NCBI GenBank assembly: GCA_001972305.1
Contig: BDDD01002370.1
Coordinates: 62,001-126,000 of the forward strand
Direction of reading: 5' to 3'
Origin: Cephalotus follicularis
Lineage: Eukaryota; Streptophyta; Magnoliopsida; Oxalidales; Cephalotaceae
DNA length: 64,000 bases
The translations under genes were made by a program, and so were the position numbers. Shown one piece after another: positions 45,626-57,435 of the stretch (position 1 is its first letter; every line of letters begins with the position of its first letter). The notes under the pieces were generated by a model. That model did not search any database. It had not been told where the DNA came from and saw nothing but the letters and a program-made list of their open reading frames with translations.

Positions 45626-47815
45626 GGACAGCCCGTCCAGGGAAGGCATGTCTTAGGATGAGGTGCAGGCCTGGCTTGTGTTTGTCGTGTTGTGTTGTGT
45701 GATGTTGGCATCCCCTGTCCGGGACCCCAGGCAAGACGTAGTGTTGCGTTCTCTGCCCTTGCTCCCTCTCCTGGCACGTTCCCTTAGTGGAACGGTGCGT
45801 TTGGCCAGTGGCTGTTATGTTCCTTTAGTGGAACGGTGCGTGTGGCAGTGTTGTTATGTTCTCTTTATTTAAACGGTGAGTTTTGAAATGGTTTTAAATG
45901 TAAGGGTTATTTACAGTTTTCCCATTTCCCTCTTTGATTCTTCCCTGCCGTGTGGCAGTGTTGTCCTTCCTGCCGGGCGATACGTTCGAGGTGGCTATCC
46001 TGAGGGACGGGTCGTCACAAAGGCAACAACGGTTTGTAAACAAATGGGCAGTTCATCACAGTTCAAGAAAACCAAATGAAAATCCGTTTCAAATCTGTTT
46101 ACAATTCGGTTCAAAAGGAGTTATAATCTCCAAACATAAATTGAAACTCAAAACTAGTTTCAAAACCATTAAAATCCATTTTCATAACTCTACAATTGAG
46201 AGAAGGCAGAATTCAACTTCTCTCAATTCTCCGTCCTGTCCGTATACCCATACACAGTTCCTTATGCCATGTAATCATAAATCATGCATAACCGTAACAA
46301 TCCATTTAGCACACAATCAAAAATTAATAGTCATATCAATCCATACAATGCATGAATGCAAGCAAATAGTATAACCTACCTCAACAATGACAATTGAGCT
46401 TGAAAACCTCATATCCTTGGCCAATCTCTTCACACTGATACACAATACATTTTCGTTACACTCTACACCTAGGAAACAAACACGGTCGCCATCAGAGCTT
46501 CAGCCAGATTCCGGCCAACCCAACGGGGCTTCGGCCATGCCACCAACAGGCTCCACATTGGCCGATCTACACAATGCTGTCGGAGAACCGCCATGACTAG
46601 CCGTGAATCGCATGGTCATGGCCGGCAGGGAGTCCAACTCACCGAGTATGCTCGCCGATCATCAACAACTCCAGCCACTTCATTAAAAAGCCATAAAATC
46701 TTCCATTCCTAGCGTTTCTGCACGAAACTCGTCGAGAATCGGTGCTGACGCGCTCACAAGAGCTCTAGCCAGGTCGCTCGGGCTCCGGTCATGCCACCTT
46801 TCGCCTCCAAATCTTGCGATCAACCCGCTGGTGGTCGAGACTCGCCGTGACTCGGCGTCAAATGTTGTGTAACAGGCGACGGCAAGCCAAGGTGACTGAG
46901 TTGACTCAATCGACTTAATCCGGCCGATTATGATTAAAAATCGCCAGAATCGTCATCACAATGGGCAGAGGTGGTCTTCTAGGCAAAAACCCGCTCCAAC
47001 TATGATGATTTCCAGTGGTGGAACGCAAGGCAGTATGTGACAAAGGAGGTCGAGAGGAAAAGAAGAGAAGAGAAGAACAGAGGAAGAAGAGGAAGAAGCT
47101 TACCGTGTAATGGAGCTCGTCGTCTCGCTTTTCCCATTGCCGACGCCTTCGTCTTCTCTGGCGTATTTCTCTCTTTCTCTCCCGCTCTCTGGCTCTCTTT
47201 CTTGCTCTCTCTCCCTCTCTTTTGTAATTCCCGGGCACTAAGAATGGGCCTAAAACACGCATGGCACTTTCTAGTGCCTTCCAGGCGTTTTGCTCTTTTT
47301 TTTAATTAATTAATTATTATTTTTTGGGCATTACATGAAAACCCGACAAAGCTTCAAGCTTGCCGCTGGGAGAAAGAAAGGAGAAGGGAAAAAAAGAACA
47401 TGCGTTTCTCTCTCTTTGTGTGTGTGTGTGTGTGTTGACTGGAAGCTCAAGGAACGGCAGGCCAATGGCCGGTACGCCATAGGAGAACACTGCTATCTTT
47501 TTCTTGTCTCCCGCTAGCGCTCCCTCTTTCTTTTTATTCTTCTTTTCTTTTCCCCGCATTTCACGAGTTCAGCGTTTTTAATAAGGAGAAAAGCATAGCC
47601 GCCTTTGGTGTTTTGCAATAATTATTAAGCCATTGGGTCCATATGCCACAATATATCTTTGCACCCTCACTTATTTAATGTTGCTTGGCCACGTTAATTC
47701 GTAAAAGAATTATATTATACATTACAATACAATCCGTCAATAATATAATATGTGCAAAATACCACTTCACGATATTATTTATTATAAACAATTACAATTA
47801 ATTATGGGGCTTACA

Positions 47816-47833
47816 TCCTCCCCTCCTTAAAGA
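47816..47833 (-). other. Polypurine tract of element B
   Basis: On the minus strand it reads TCTTTAAGGAGGGGAGGA immediately before the LTR start TGTAAGCCCC. It confirms that 20618-47815 is the 3' LTR of a minus-strand element. Confidence 0.85.
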
Positions 47834-47859
47834 AATCTCGTCTCGAGATTCCCTTTTTG

Positions 47860-48075
47860 TCAAACAAGTAAGGATACAATACTCTCACATCATCCTCACG
47901 CTCCCGTGTAGCTTCCTCAATCCCGTCGTGCTGCCATAACATTTTAACCAAAGCAATTTCCTTGCTTCTTAGTTTCTTGATTCAGTGATCGAGAATCTGA
48001 ACAGGCATCTCTTCACGCTCGTATTCAACCTTAACTCTAAAGGCTCATATTGTTGCACATGAGAAGGATCTGGAT
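47860..48075 (-). pseudogene. Pol C-terminus of element B
   Basis: Read on the minus strand: DPDPSHVQQYEPLE, EEMPVQILDH, a stop, KEIALVKMLWQHDGIEEATRE, DDVRVLYPYLF. This is the conserved tail after the integrase of Gypsy polyproteins, with frame changes. It continues upstream at 55496 beyond the A3 insertion, whose TSD TGGAT splits the sequence. Confidence 0.85.
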
Positions 48076-50873
48076 TGTAACAACCCCAATTCGGAACCGG
48101 GATCAATCCCGATTTGGGATCGGTGTGTCACACAAAACTGAGCTAAAAACATGTCAAAAATCTTAATCTTAATCATCATCAATACGTGGTGGTTCTAAAA
48201 TCTGAAAACAAGTATAATCCTTAATATAAACTCCAAAATCAAAAAATTTGGTCATAATACCGGTTAACATATGATCATAATATAACTATTCAATTGACAG
48301 AATTAAACTTAAGTGATTAAACTCCAAGTTCCATACATAACCATAACATTAATAAAAGAAACCAAATCCTAAAATGTCATCAAGCCAAATGTGTTTCTCT
48401 CATCACACTTGCCCCAGATGCTCCTGATAACCTGCCGAATGGAAAAAAAAACGCGGCCAAGCAAACCTCAGTACGAATATAGAATCATAATACAGTTTAC
48501 GAACAAAACAGAATAGTTAAGAAATCAAACAAAGTAGTTACGAACCAAAACAGATTTCGGAACAAAACAGATTTCGAAACGAAACAAAACAAAACAGTTT
48601 AAACATTCTTTATAAGTTACCTCTGTAATTTTCGTAGAAACCAAATCCACAACTTTCGAAACATAAAGCATACTTTTCAGAACATAAAACATACCATTCA
48701 AAGCACAAAGTTCTATACTTTTCAGAACATAAAGCATACCTTTCAAAATCATATAGTTCCATACTTTTCAGAGCATAAAGCATACCTTTCAAAATCATAT
48801 AGTTCCATACTGAGCCACATAACATATCACATATCAGAACACATAGAGCATGGGAGGCGCTACTTCCACATGCCAAATAGAATTGAAGTGTACGACACTA
48901 CACAAACAATTCCCATAACATATCACATAACATATAACTAGGATCGATCCATACGCCTCTATCACAAATCCTATTCAAGGATATCACAGAGAGACGTCGT
49001 AAACTAATCACACCGTTACGGAAAGTGTCATGTCGCCATGCCAGGCTTACGATATGCCTATGGTATGCCCCATTGATGGGTAAAAAAATGCTCAGTATTT
49101 CACCATTTCAAAACATTAATTTTCATCACAATCAATTTAGAAACACATAAGAAACGGTTTTCCAACACATATTCATAAATCATTATCAAACGATATTGTT
49201 TCGCATACTTTCATAATCGGAAGGTGACTCTTTTATTTTCACAATAAAGAGGTAATTTCATAACACATCGTAAACGTATCATAGCAGAATTTATAAAGCC
49301 AGAAAATATGTATTTCCATAAAATATGAAACTGACTTTACTACTAAATATATCAAAATACGAAGCAGAACGAATTTCATAATCCGAAGAAAACATATTCA
49401 TAAAGCTGGATTTATTTCACATAAATCAGATGTTTAGAAACTAGTGTCAAGGAGCAGAATATCCGTACTTATTCATAACAGAAAAACTGAATTTATCAAA
49501 ACCCAAAACAAAGGATGATAACCAAGGATGAAGAATCTGTACTTTATTCATAAAAGTAAAACTAATTTTTTTATTATAATAAAATCAATAGGAGGGTATC
49601 AAGGAATGAAACATCCGTACCTCATGCGATCACCAAAATAACCTCAAGAATATGTATATTGATAATTTTTCTAGACCCCTCCTCGTTTGTTGCAAATATC
49701 TAACAGAAATAAAATCGTTCTCATAAGGACTTGAAATAAAATCAGACCTCGACTCATGGGTCATTGTACACTGATCATGACTATATAAGATAATGATAGG
49801 TTTGCTAAGTCCAATTTACAGAAGTCTCATCTAAACATAATTTCGGATTCACTAAATTCAAGTGGTCGTCCAGGTCATTCAATTTCGAATCATAAAACTG
49901 GTTCAGCTCATAATATCGTAGAAACAGCTACAAAAATACATAATTCAACAGAAAACAAAATTTAACGGAGTAGGGTTCAGAGTTTACAGAAAGCAGACGG
50001 AACGAAGCACAGAGCCATAATCACACCTCGGAACTAGAATGGATCACACATATGCGGAGAATGGAGTCGAAAAAACTGTTTGAAATATGTAGTCAGAGAA
50101 TGCCAGCGAGTGGCTCACACGCCGCCGCTGGCTGGCACGTGTCTGTCACGCGCGGTCACCGGTCAGACGCTAAAAAGGGCATGTCTGAAGTGTCGGAGGT
50201 CAGGGATCACATATCCGGTGTACGTTTGCCACGGCGCCACCGCATTTGGTCGGAACAGACGCATTTGACCGCGGTTGACTTTGCTGCCGATCTGCATTTT
50301 CAACGTCGCCAAGGGTCGGGGTTTGTAGGGTTCGCTTCATCTCGACACCAGGAATCCGAATATGGGCTTGCCTTGTTGTGCCGATCACCGAAGCGGGAAA
50401 ATCGATGCCAAACAGATGAGGGAGAGAGAAGTCATCGCGCACGCTCCGTTGGCCGATGCAGGGATGGCATCCGGTGTGCTCAGGAGGCCGTGGGGGTTCG
50501 ACCGGTACCTTCGCCGGCATCATATCGGTACCGACGCCGATGACAGAGGCTGAGTGTGAGAGAGAGCGGGAGAGAGGGTGGCGGGGAGAGAGAGAAAGTG
50601 GGAGAGAAAACAAAAATTAAATATAAAATTAGGGTTTTTGATTTGTAAAAATGCTGAAAATGGTTTTAACACTTGAATAAAAAGGCAAAATTGTTTTATT
50701 TATTCATAGACTTGATATCAAAACCCACTGGGCTAAGGCTAAAACCCGCTTAGCCTATCCAAGAGCAAAACAAACGAAAAATGGACAGTCCACATACCCA
50801 AAAAAAAATGGGCAACCCACACGAAACGGATCGAAAAGCTCGAACTTTTTATACAAAAAAACGGGATATTACA
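48076..50873 (-). mobile_element. 3' LTR of element A3
   Basis: Followed on the right by the PPT. Candidate intron on the minus strand from 49620 to 48432 (GCATGAG|GTACGG to GCCGAATGG-side CGGCAG|GTT). The GC-rich part at 50050-50540, open on both strands, would be exon 1/leader. Confidence 0.9.
48432..49620 (-). other. Candidate intron inside the 3' LTR of A3
   Basis: Donor-like GCATGAG|GTACGGATG and acceptor-like TTCGGCAG|GTTATC are aligned with those of A1, A2 and the other A3 LTR. 1189 nt. No dense motif array is visible here. Confidence 0.42.
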
Positions 50874-50893
50874 TCTCCACCCCTTTAAAAAAG
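50874..50893 (-). other. Polypurine tract of element A3
   Basis: On the minus strand it reads TTTTTTAAAGGGGTGGAGA before the LTR start TGTAATATCCCG, preceded by the GGGACGAAATC context of Gypsy elements. Confidence 0.85.
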
Positions 50894-51006
50894 ATTTCGT
50901 CCCTAAATCTAAAACCCCTACTAACCTGAATCAAACGGATTATCCCAACGGAACACACCATATCATATCAGCCAAAACCTCAAACAATATATAAAAGCAG
51001 TATGGA

Positions 51007-52411
51007 TAACCATTAAAAACCATACTCTTAGGATTTCCTGAAAATCAGGCATGTGGTATTCGTTTATCGGACTTCATGCCACCTGATAAACCACAGTTCA
51101 TATGTTTGGGGATCAATTCTCATATCTCATCACAATCTATATGCTGGGGCTCAGCCCACACCAGATTACATCACAACTAAATCAAATATACCATTTGCAC
51201 GCGAAGGAGAAACCTTTCATTACTCTCAAAGATAGGCTTGATCATATCCAATAATATCATACATATGTGAAAGCTAATCATGTCACTGAATAATCAATTG
51301 ATTACATTCTAACTCTTATAATATCCCGAAAATTGGGCATGTAGTATTCGTTTATCATACTTATGCCCCCTGTAAAGAAAACACAATTTATATCCACACT
51401 CTCGAAGGAGGAACCAACGGTTATAAATGGGCTCAGCCCTCAGTAAACCACAATTTAAATCCGAATTATCATTCCAATCTCTCAAGTGTAAACTCATGCA
51501 TATGCAATACATCAACACATATATCTCATAAGCACTGCTATATGTCGGCAGGTCGATAACTGAATAAACATATCTCTTAAGTTACCTCTTATACATAACA
51601 AGTCTCATAAATCTATACAGTTTAGTTTATAAACAAAAGGCCCTCTTTACAAAATATATAAACAAATCCATATATATTATCATAAGCAATGAATATGTAC
51701 AGAGGTGTAGCAAATATATATATAACAAAGATAATGTGAGATGCATACCAAGCATAAAAGATGTGAACAATGCCATATCATATCCATATAAGCCATAACA
51801 CAATCTGTCATCAATAACTCCACCATATATCATCATCCAAAGCCTTTGGTCGCATATCAATCCATGACCGTGCTATAACAATTACATTTCATATCCGTTT
51901 ACAGTCCATATCCGTTTTAAATCCATATCCGTTTATGATTTATAGCCATTTTGCACTCCACTAGGAATCTAAAGGTAAACTCCATACGCAGTTGACATCG
52001 AGTGGTTGACTAAATACATATACTGTCCCATACCAGTATATATAAGTAGTTAACCGTCGTATCAGTTCTTTGACAATCTATTTTGAGCGTCCATGCAATG
52101 ACCATCCATTCGATAACAGTCCATCCGATCACTAATCGTTCAATAACGACCCATTCGATCACTGTCCGTTCGATATGGGGTCACACGATCGCTAATCATT
52201 CAATAACGGTCCTTAACGATACGATGCGATCGATAATGATACACTAGCCATCCATACATTATCCATTCACAATGACCATTCATATTCTTTCTCGATCAAC
52301 CGCTATTTGATACGGAAGCTATTCAGACAACACTTATGCCTTTCGGCCCATTCGATCGATTGTTTAGGCATTATGGCTTATTCGGTCGGTCACTTACCCA
52401 TTACGGCTCAT
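51007..52411 (-). mobile_element. LTR-derived insert replacing gag-pol in A3
   Basis: The interior between PPT and gag start resembles family B LTR sequence: TCAGGCATGTRGTATTCG (twice, near 51040 and 51330), GGGCTCAGCCC, CACTGCTATATGTCGGCAGG and the CCATTCGATAAC-rich block (52090-52260). No TSD is recognised. The duplicated landmark suggests more than one piece. Confidence 0.6.
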
Positions 52412-52551
52412 TCGGTCGATCAATTTATCGCTAAACAGTTCATAGCCCTCATTAACTCATCCAAAGTTTGCTCATTCCGTGCACCCTCTTGTGCAACAGC
52501 TGACTCAGCTTCCTAATTAACATTCCTTAGTCGTCCAACTCTACGTGCCAT
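52412..52551 (-). pseudogene. Gag N-terminal stub of element A3
   Basis: Minus-strand ATG at 52549-52551 opens MARRVGRLRNVN, an in-frame TAG (CAG expected), then EAESAVAQEGARNEQTLDELMRAMN, then a stop. Position about 155 bp after the PBS and wording fit the start of a Gypsy Gag. Everything after about 45 codons is replaced by LTR-derived sequence. Confidence 0.65.
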
Positions 52552-52706
52552 CAAAGAAATAAAACGAGACGGTGTAGAACAAAGAGAGACAGAAAACTAG
52601 AATAAAAAGAACATACAGAAACGACTATTAAGGAATAACCCTAACCCAAATGTCTACCCATCTCACAGGTCAAACCTAAATAGGTCTTCTAAGGAACAAA
52701 ACCTAT

Positions 52707-52718
52707 TCTCTGATACCA
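52707..52718 (-). other. Primer-binding site of element A3
   Basis: On the minus strand it reads TGGTATCAGAGA, 11 of 12 bases of the initiator-Met site, four bases from the LTR end at 52723. Confidence 0.9.
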
Positions 52719-52722
52719 AAAC

Positions 52723-55490
52723 TGTAACACCCCTGACTCGGAACCGGGATCACTCCCGATTCGGGATCGGTGTGTCACACAAAACTGAGCTAAAAACATG
52801 TCAAAATTCTTAATCTTAATCATCATCAATACGTGGTGGTTCTAAAATCTGAAAACATGTATAATCCTCAACATAAACTCCAAAATCAAAAATTTTGGTC
52901 ATAATACCGGTTAACATATGATCATAATATAACTATTCAATTGACAGAATTAAACTTAAGTGATTAAATCAACTTAAACTCCAGGTTCCATACATAACCA
53001 TAACATTACTAAAAGAAACCAAATCCTAAAATGTCCTCAAGCCAAAGGTGTTTCTCTCATCACACTTGCCCCATATGCTCCTGATAACCTGCCGCATGGA
53101 AAACAAAAACACGATTGAGCAAACCTCAGTATGGATATAGAATCATAAAACAGTTTACGAACAAAACAGAATAGTTACGAAACAAAACAAAACAATTACG
53201 AACCAAAAAAGATTTCGGAAAAAAACAGATTTCGAAACGAAACAAAACAAAACAGTTTAAACATTCTTTATAAGTTATCTCAGTAATTTTCGTATAAACC
53301 AAATCCATAACTTTCGAAACATAAAGCATACTTTTCAGAACATAAAACATACCATTCAAAATCATATAGTTCCATACTTTTCAGAACATAAAGCATACCT
53401 TTCAAAATCATATAGTTCCATACTGAGCCACATAACATATCACATATCAGAACAAATATAGCAAGGGAGGCGCTACTTCCACATGCCAAATAGAATTGAA
53501 GTGTACGGCACTACACAAACAATTCCTATAACATATCACATAACATATAACTAGGATCGATCCATACGCCCCTATCACAAATCCTATCCAAGGATATCAT
53601 AGAGAGACGCCATAAACTAATCACACTGTTACGGAAAGTGTCATGTCCTCGTGCCAGGCCTACGACATGCCTATGGTATGCCCCATAGGTGGGTACAAAA
53701 ATGCTCAGTATTTCACCATTTCAAAACATTGATTTTCATCACAATCATTTTAGAAACACATAAGAAACGGCTTTCCAAAACATTCTCATAAATCCTTATC
53801 AAACGATCTAGTTTCACATACTTTCATAATCGGAAAGCGACTCTTTTATTTTCACAATAAAGAGGTAATTTCATAACACATCGTAAACGTATCATAGCTG
53901 AATTTACAAAGCAAGAAAATATTATTTCCACAAAATATGAAACTGACATTACTTCTAAATATATCAAAACACGAAGCATAACAAATTTCATAATCCGAAG
54001 AAAACATATTCATAAAGCTGGATTTATTTCACATAAATCAGATGTTCAGAAATGAGTGTCAAGGAGCAGAATATCCGTACTTATTCCTAACAGAAAAACT
54101 GAATTTATAAAAACCCAAAACAAATGATGATAACCAAGGATGAAGAATCTGTACTTTATTCATAAAAGTAAAACTATTTTTTTTACTATAATAAAATCAA
54201 TAGGAGGGTATCAAGAAACGAAACATCCGTACCTCATGCGATTACCAAAATAACCTCAAGAATATGTATATCGATAATTCTCTAGACCGCTCCTCGGTTG
54301 TTGCAAATATCTAACAGAAATAAAATCATTCTCATACGGACATGAAATAAAATCAGACCTCGACTCATGGGTCACTGTACCCTAATCATGACCATATAAG
54401 ATAATGATAGGTTTGCTAAGTCCAATTTACAAAAGTCTCATCTAAATATGATTTCGGATTCACTAAATTCAAGCGGTCGCCCAGGTCATTCAATTTCAAA
54501 TCATAAAACTGGTTCAGCTCATAATATCGTAGAAACAGCAACAGAAATACATAATTCAATAGAAAACAAAATTTAACGGAGTAGGGTTCAAAGTTTACCG
54601 AATGCAAACGGAACAGAGCACAGAGCCATAATCACACTGCGGAACTGGAACGGATCACACGTATGCCGAGAGCAGAGTCAGAAAAAATATCTGAAACGTG
54701 TCGTCGGAGACTACCGGGGGGTTGGCTCACGCGCCGCCGCTGGCCGGCATGTGTCTGTCACGTGAGGTCACCGGTCAGACGCTAAAAAGGGCATGTCTGA
54801 AGCGTCGGAGCTCAGGGATCACATATCCGGGGCGCTTTTTCCACGTCGCCATCGCATTTGGCCAGAACAGACGTATTTGACCGCAGTTGACTTTGCCACG
54901 GATCTGCGTTTCCAGCGTCGCCAAGGGGTGGGGATGGTCGGGTTCGCTTCGTCTCGATGCCAGGAGTCCAAATATGGGCCTGCCCTATCGTCCTGATCAC
55001 CAGAGCGGGAGAATCGATGCCAAACAGATGAGGGAGAGAGAAGTCGTTGCGCACACCAAAGTAGCCGTTGGCCGGTACAGGGATGGCCTCCGGTGTTGTG
55101 AGGAGGCTGTGGGGATTCGACCTGTACCTTCGTCGACATCATATCGGTACCGACGCTGACAGCAGAGGCTGAGTCTGAGAGAGAGCGGGAGAGAGGGTGG
55201 CGAGGAGAGAGAGAAAGTGGGAGAGAAAACAAAACTAAATATAAAATTAGGGTTTTTGATTTTTAAAAATGCTGAAAATGGTTTTAACACTTCAATAAAA
55301 AGTCAAAATTGTTTTATTTATTCATAGACTTGATATCAAAACCCACTAGGCTAAGGCTAAAACCTGCTTAGCCCATCCAAGAGCAAAACAAACGGAAAAT
55401 GGGCAGTCCACATACCCAAAAAAAATGGGCAGTCCACACGAAACGGATCGAAAAGCCTGAAAATTTTATACAGAAAAACGGGATATTACA
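52723..55490 (-). mobile_element. 5' LTR of element A3
   Basis: Near-identical in layout to the 3' LTR. Candidate intron on the minus strand from 54232 to 53089. The outer end GGGATATTACA abuts the TSD TGGAT. Confidence 0.9.
53089..54232 (-). other. Candidate intron inside the 5' LTR of A3
   Basis: Donor-like GCATGAG|GTACGGATG and acceptor-like CATGCGGCAG|GTTATC. 1144 nt. Counterpart of 48432-49620. Confidence 0.42.
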
Positions 55491-55495
55491 TGGAT

Positions 55496-57257
55496 GATTT
55501 TTTCTTGGCATTGAGACATGAAACACATCATGTAATACATGATCTCACACTGGGAATTCTACAAACAGCAGATGTTCAGTCCAATTGCCTTCCTTATTCA
55601 TCATGCTTCATGTTACACAATTATTATTCTATCCATTTACTCTACCTTACAAGGTAGGTGCTGATCCCATATGTTGAGTGGCAAGGGAAGCCTATAGGTA
55701 ACTGCGCCTACTCCCTCTTCATGTCATTCCATGAAATTGAGCTTCAGATCTTGACACATCTTGCTAATCACCTGATGTACTGAGAAACTGGAGCGATAGG
55801 ACTGCGACCACAGCTCATCCTTCCGCTCTTTATTGTAAAGGATACAAACTCTGCCTTGGAATCTTATCAATTGTCATCATGAATTGAGATTTTAGGTTTG
55901 AATACATCTTAATCATGTAATGTAGCTTTAAAAAGATTCCATTCACCTTCTTTGCTTCATGGTCATGTCGATTTAGGAGAAAAACTGCTTTAAACTTTTG
56001 TGATCTATATATACATCATTAAACTTGGTACCATATAGATAATGTCTTCATTTATGTAGCGCACGGGCTAACGCTACAAATTCTAGGTCATGAGTGGAAT
56101 AACTTCCTCATGAGGTTCCAACTTTCCTTGAGACACAGGCGCTCGCTTCCCCCTACAACCTCAAAATACAATTCAAAAAGTTTCCTTCATAACTGTCAAC
56201 CCATACAACCACCGTCCTTTTTGTGTCGATTGGTTCAAAGCGTAGCAATCCATGAGAATCCTTCGACAAGGCGATGGTAATACCTCGGTAAGCCTAAGAA
56301 ACTACATATCTCAGTCACGTTGGTTGGCCGTTTCTAATCCCTCACTACTTTTATCCTTGTTAGGTCCACAAATGAATGAAGACAACGTGACCGAGGAAAA
56401 CTACTTATGATAACCAAAATTCATATTTGCTAAACTTGGCATACCACCGACGGTCTCGCAAGACCCGCCATGCTCAGCGCAACCGCTTCCCATGGCATTC
56501 CATAGACTTGGAATGCACTCACAAATCATAGATAGAGATCACGATGATTTTGTCAAGACATGGATTACACACCCTTTTTATAAGGTTCATGAATTTTGCA
56601 GGGGCATTGGTCACCCCAAACGACATTATGATCCACTCATAAAGTCCATATCATGACTTGAAGGCTGCCGATAACAATACATATCTGTATGGATCCATCT
56701 ATGAAATCATGTCCAAATCATCCATTGGCAACACTAAGAGGTTTGCCATCATATAGGGTCAGCTATCTCTATATCCCATGACTCACACACCCATTCGGGA
56801 TGAATAGATTCTCCTATTGGGGTGTTAACTTACATAACATTCCCTAAAGATTCGGATTTCACATCAGCATGTCATATGAATAACAAGGCAACGTATGAAT
56901 AGAGTGAACCCGGATCCATAAGAGTCTTAACTATCTATAAAGAGATAAGAATAATACCTTCAAATACTGTAACAGATCCTTCTGCAACCCTTTGGTCCAT
57001 AGCACAACTCTACTTTTCTAGAGGCGTCGAATCCACATACCGTTTACCTCAATCTCTTCTCACAGGAGAAGGTGAACTAGTACCAGGGTGGTCCTGATAC
57101 AATTGTTTAAAATCACTGGTTGGCTGGTAGCCGATACTCTGACACTAATGAAAATCTCCTTGAGCTTGACCGATACTTGTCGTTGTTGAATCTCGGAACC
57201 ACACTGTTCATGAGGACACTCTCTAATCATGTGATCCGAAGCTCTACAAACCATACA
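55496..57257 (-). pseudogene. Gag zinc knuckle to integrase remnant of element B
   Basis: Read on the minus strand from right to left: zinc knuckle CMVCRASDHMIREC (57216-57257); protease core decayed to LMDPGSLYSYVA (56886-56920; D.G expected); RT pieces IIMSFGVTNAPAKFMNL (about 56590-56650) and FLGHVV (about 56375-56440); RNase H piece HDLEFVALARALH...RHYLYGTKF (about 55985-56100); HHCC-linker piece FSVHQVISKMCQDLKL (about 55730-55800); and VFHVSMPRKNHP (55491-55535) at the A3 insertion point. There are many frameshifts and stops, and the integrase core is missing. All belong to a Gypsy Pol. Confidence 0.8.
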
Positions 57258-57435
57258 CTTTCAAGTCTTCCACCAACAGCCATCAAATTCAAGATTTGTG
57301 CATTGGCAATGCATGCACTGGTCAAAGGAAATCTGACTACTACTACTGGCAAGTCTAAAGTGACCTCGTTAAGCTGCCATCCTCTTCTGGTACCTTTGTC
57401 GAGAGTCATGCCCTTTTCTCCTTCGCCGCAAACCT

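Larger units (their letters stand above)
31146..46019 (+). mobile_element. Element O: gag-only (TR-GAG-like) Gypsy element
   Basis: LTRs are at 31146-33843 and 35431-46019 (the latter split by G2), both starting TGTAATACCCC and ending TCRTCACA. An exact TSD, AAGGC, lies at 31141-31145 and 46020-46024, inside LTR B2. Without G2 and one of its TSD copies the element is about 6.95 kb. The interior (33844-35430) holds only a Gag frame and PPT. This matches the non-autonomous class called TR-GAG, which would depend on another element's Pol. Confidence 0.9.
35431..46019 (+). mobile_element. 3' LTR of element O, interrupted by G2
   Basis: 35431-37248 plus 45169-46019 join to about 2.67 kb, matching the 5' LTR. 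G2 inserted at ATTTT (37244-37248 and 45164-45168). The last base of the LTR is 46019, followed by TSD AAGGC. Confidence 0.9.
26281..47335 (-). mobile_element. Solo LTR B2 (family B), inserted in the LTR of element B
   Basis: The left end TCTCATGCCCTGAAC is a mutated TGTCACGCCCTGAAC, and the right end is TTGGGCATTACA. An exact TSD, TGAAA, lies at 26276-26280 and 47336-47340. Without G1 and O (each with one TSD copy) it is about 3.23 kb, close to B1. It has no interior of its own, so it is a solo LTR inserted into an LTR of its own family. Confidence 0.88.
20618..47815 (-). mobile_element. 3' LTR of element B (multiply interrupted)
   Basis: The plus-strand ends are TGTCACGCCCTG and ATGGGGCTTACA. 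The inner end is followed immediately by the PPT of element B. Interruptions are A2 (22357-24956) and B2 with its TSD (26276-47340). The remaining pieces, 20618-22356, 24957-26280 and 47341-47815, join into one LTR of about 3.5 kb that matches B1 in order and content. Confidence 0.85.
48076..55490 (-). mobile_element. Element A3: non-autonomous Gypsy LTR element
   Basis: LTRs at 48076-50873 and 52723-55490 (2798 and 2768 bp) are highly similar, starting (plus strand) TGTAACA and ending GGGATATTACA. An exact TSD, TGGAT, lies at 48071-48075 and 55491-55495. PPT and PBS show minus orientation. The 1849-bp interior has only the first codons of gag and a captured LTR-like piece; no pol. It inserted in the integrase C-terminal region of element B. 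Confidence 0.93.

Noticed and set aside
50052-50543. 163-codon plus-strand open frame and its minus-strand partner
   Set aside because: GC-rich leader part of an A3 LTR; the homologous region in the other LTR (54698-55159) breaks into shorter frames, so the frame is not conserved.
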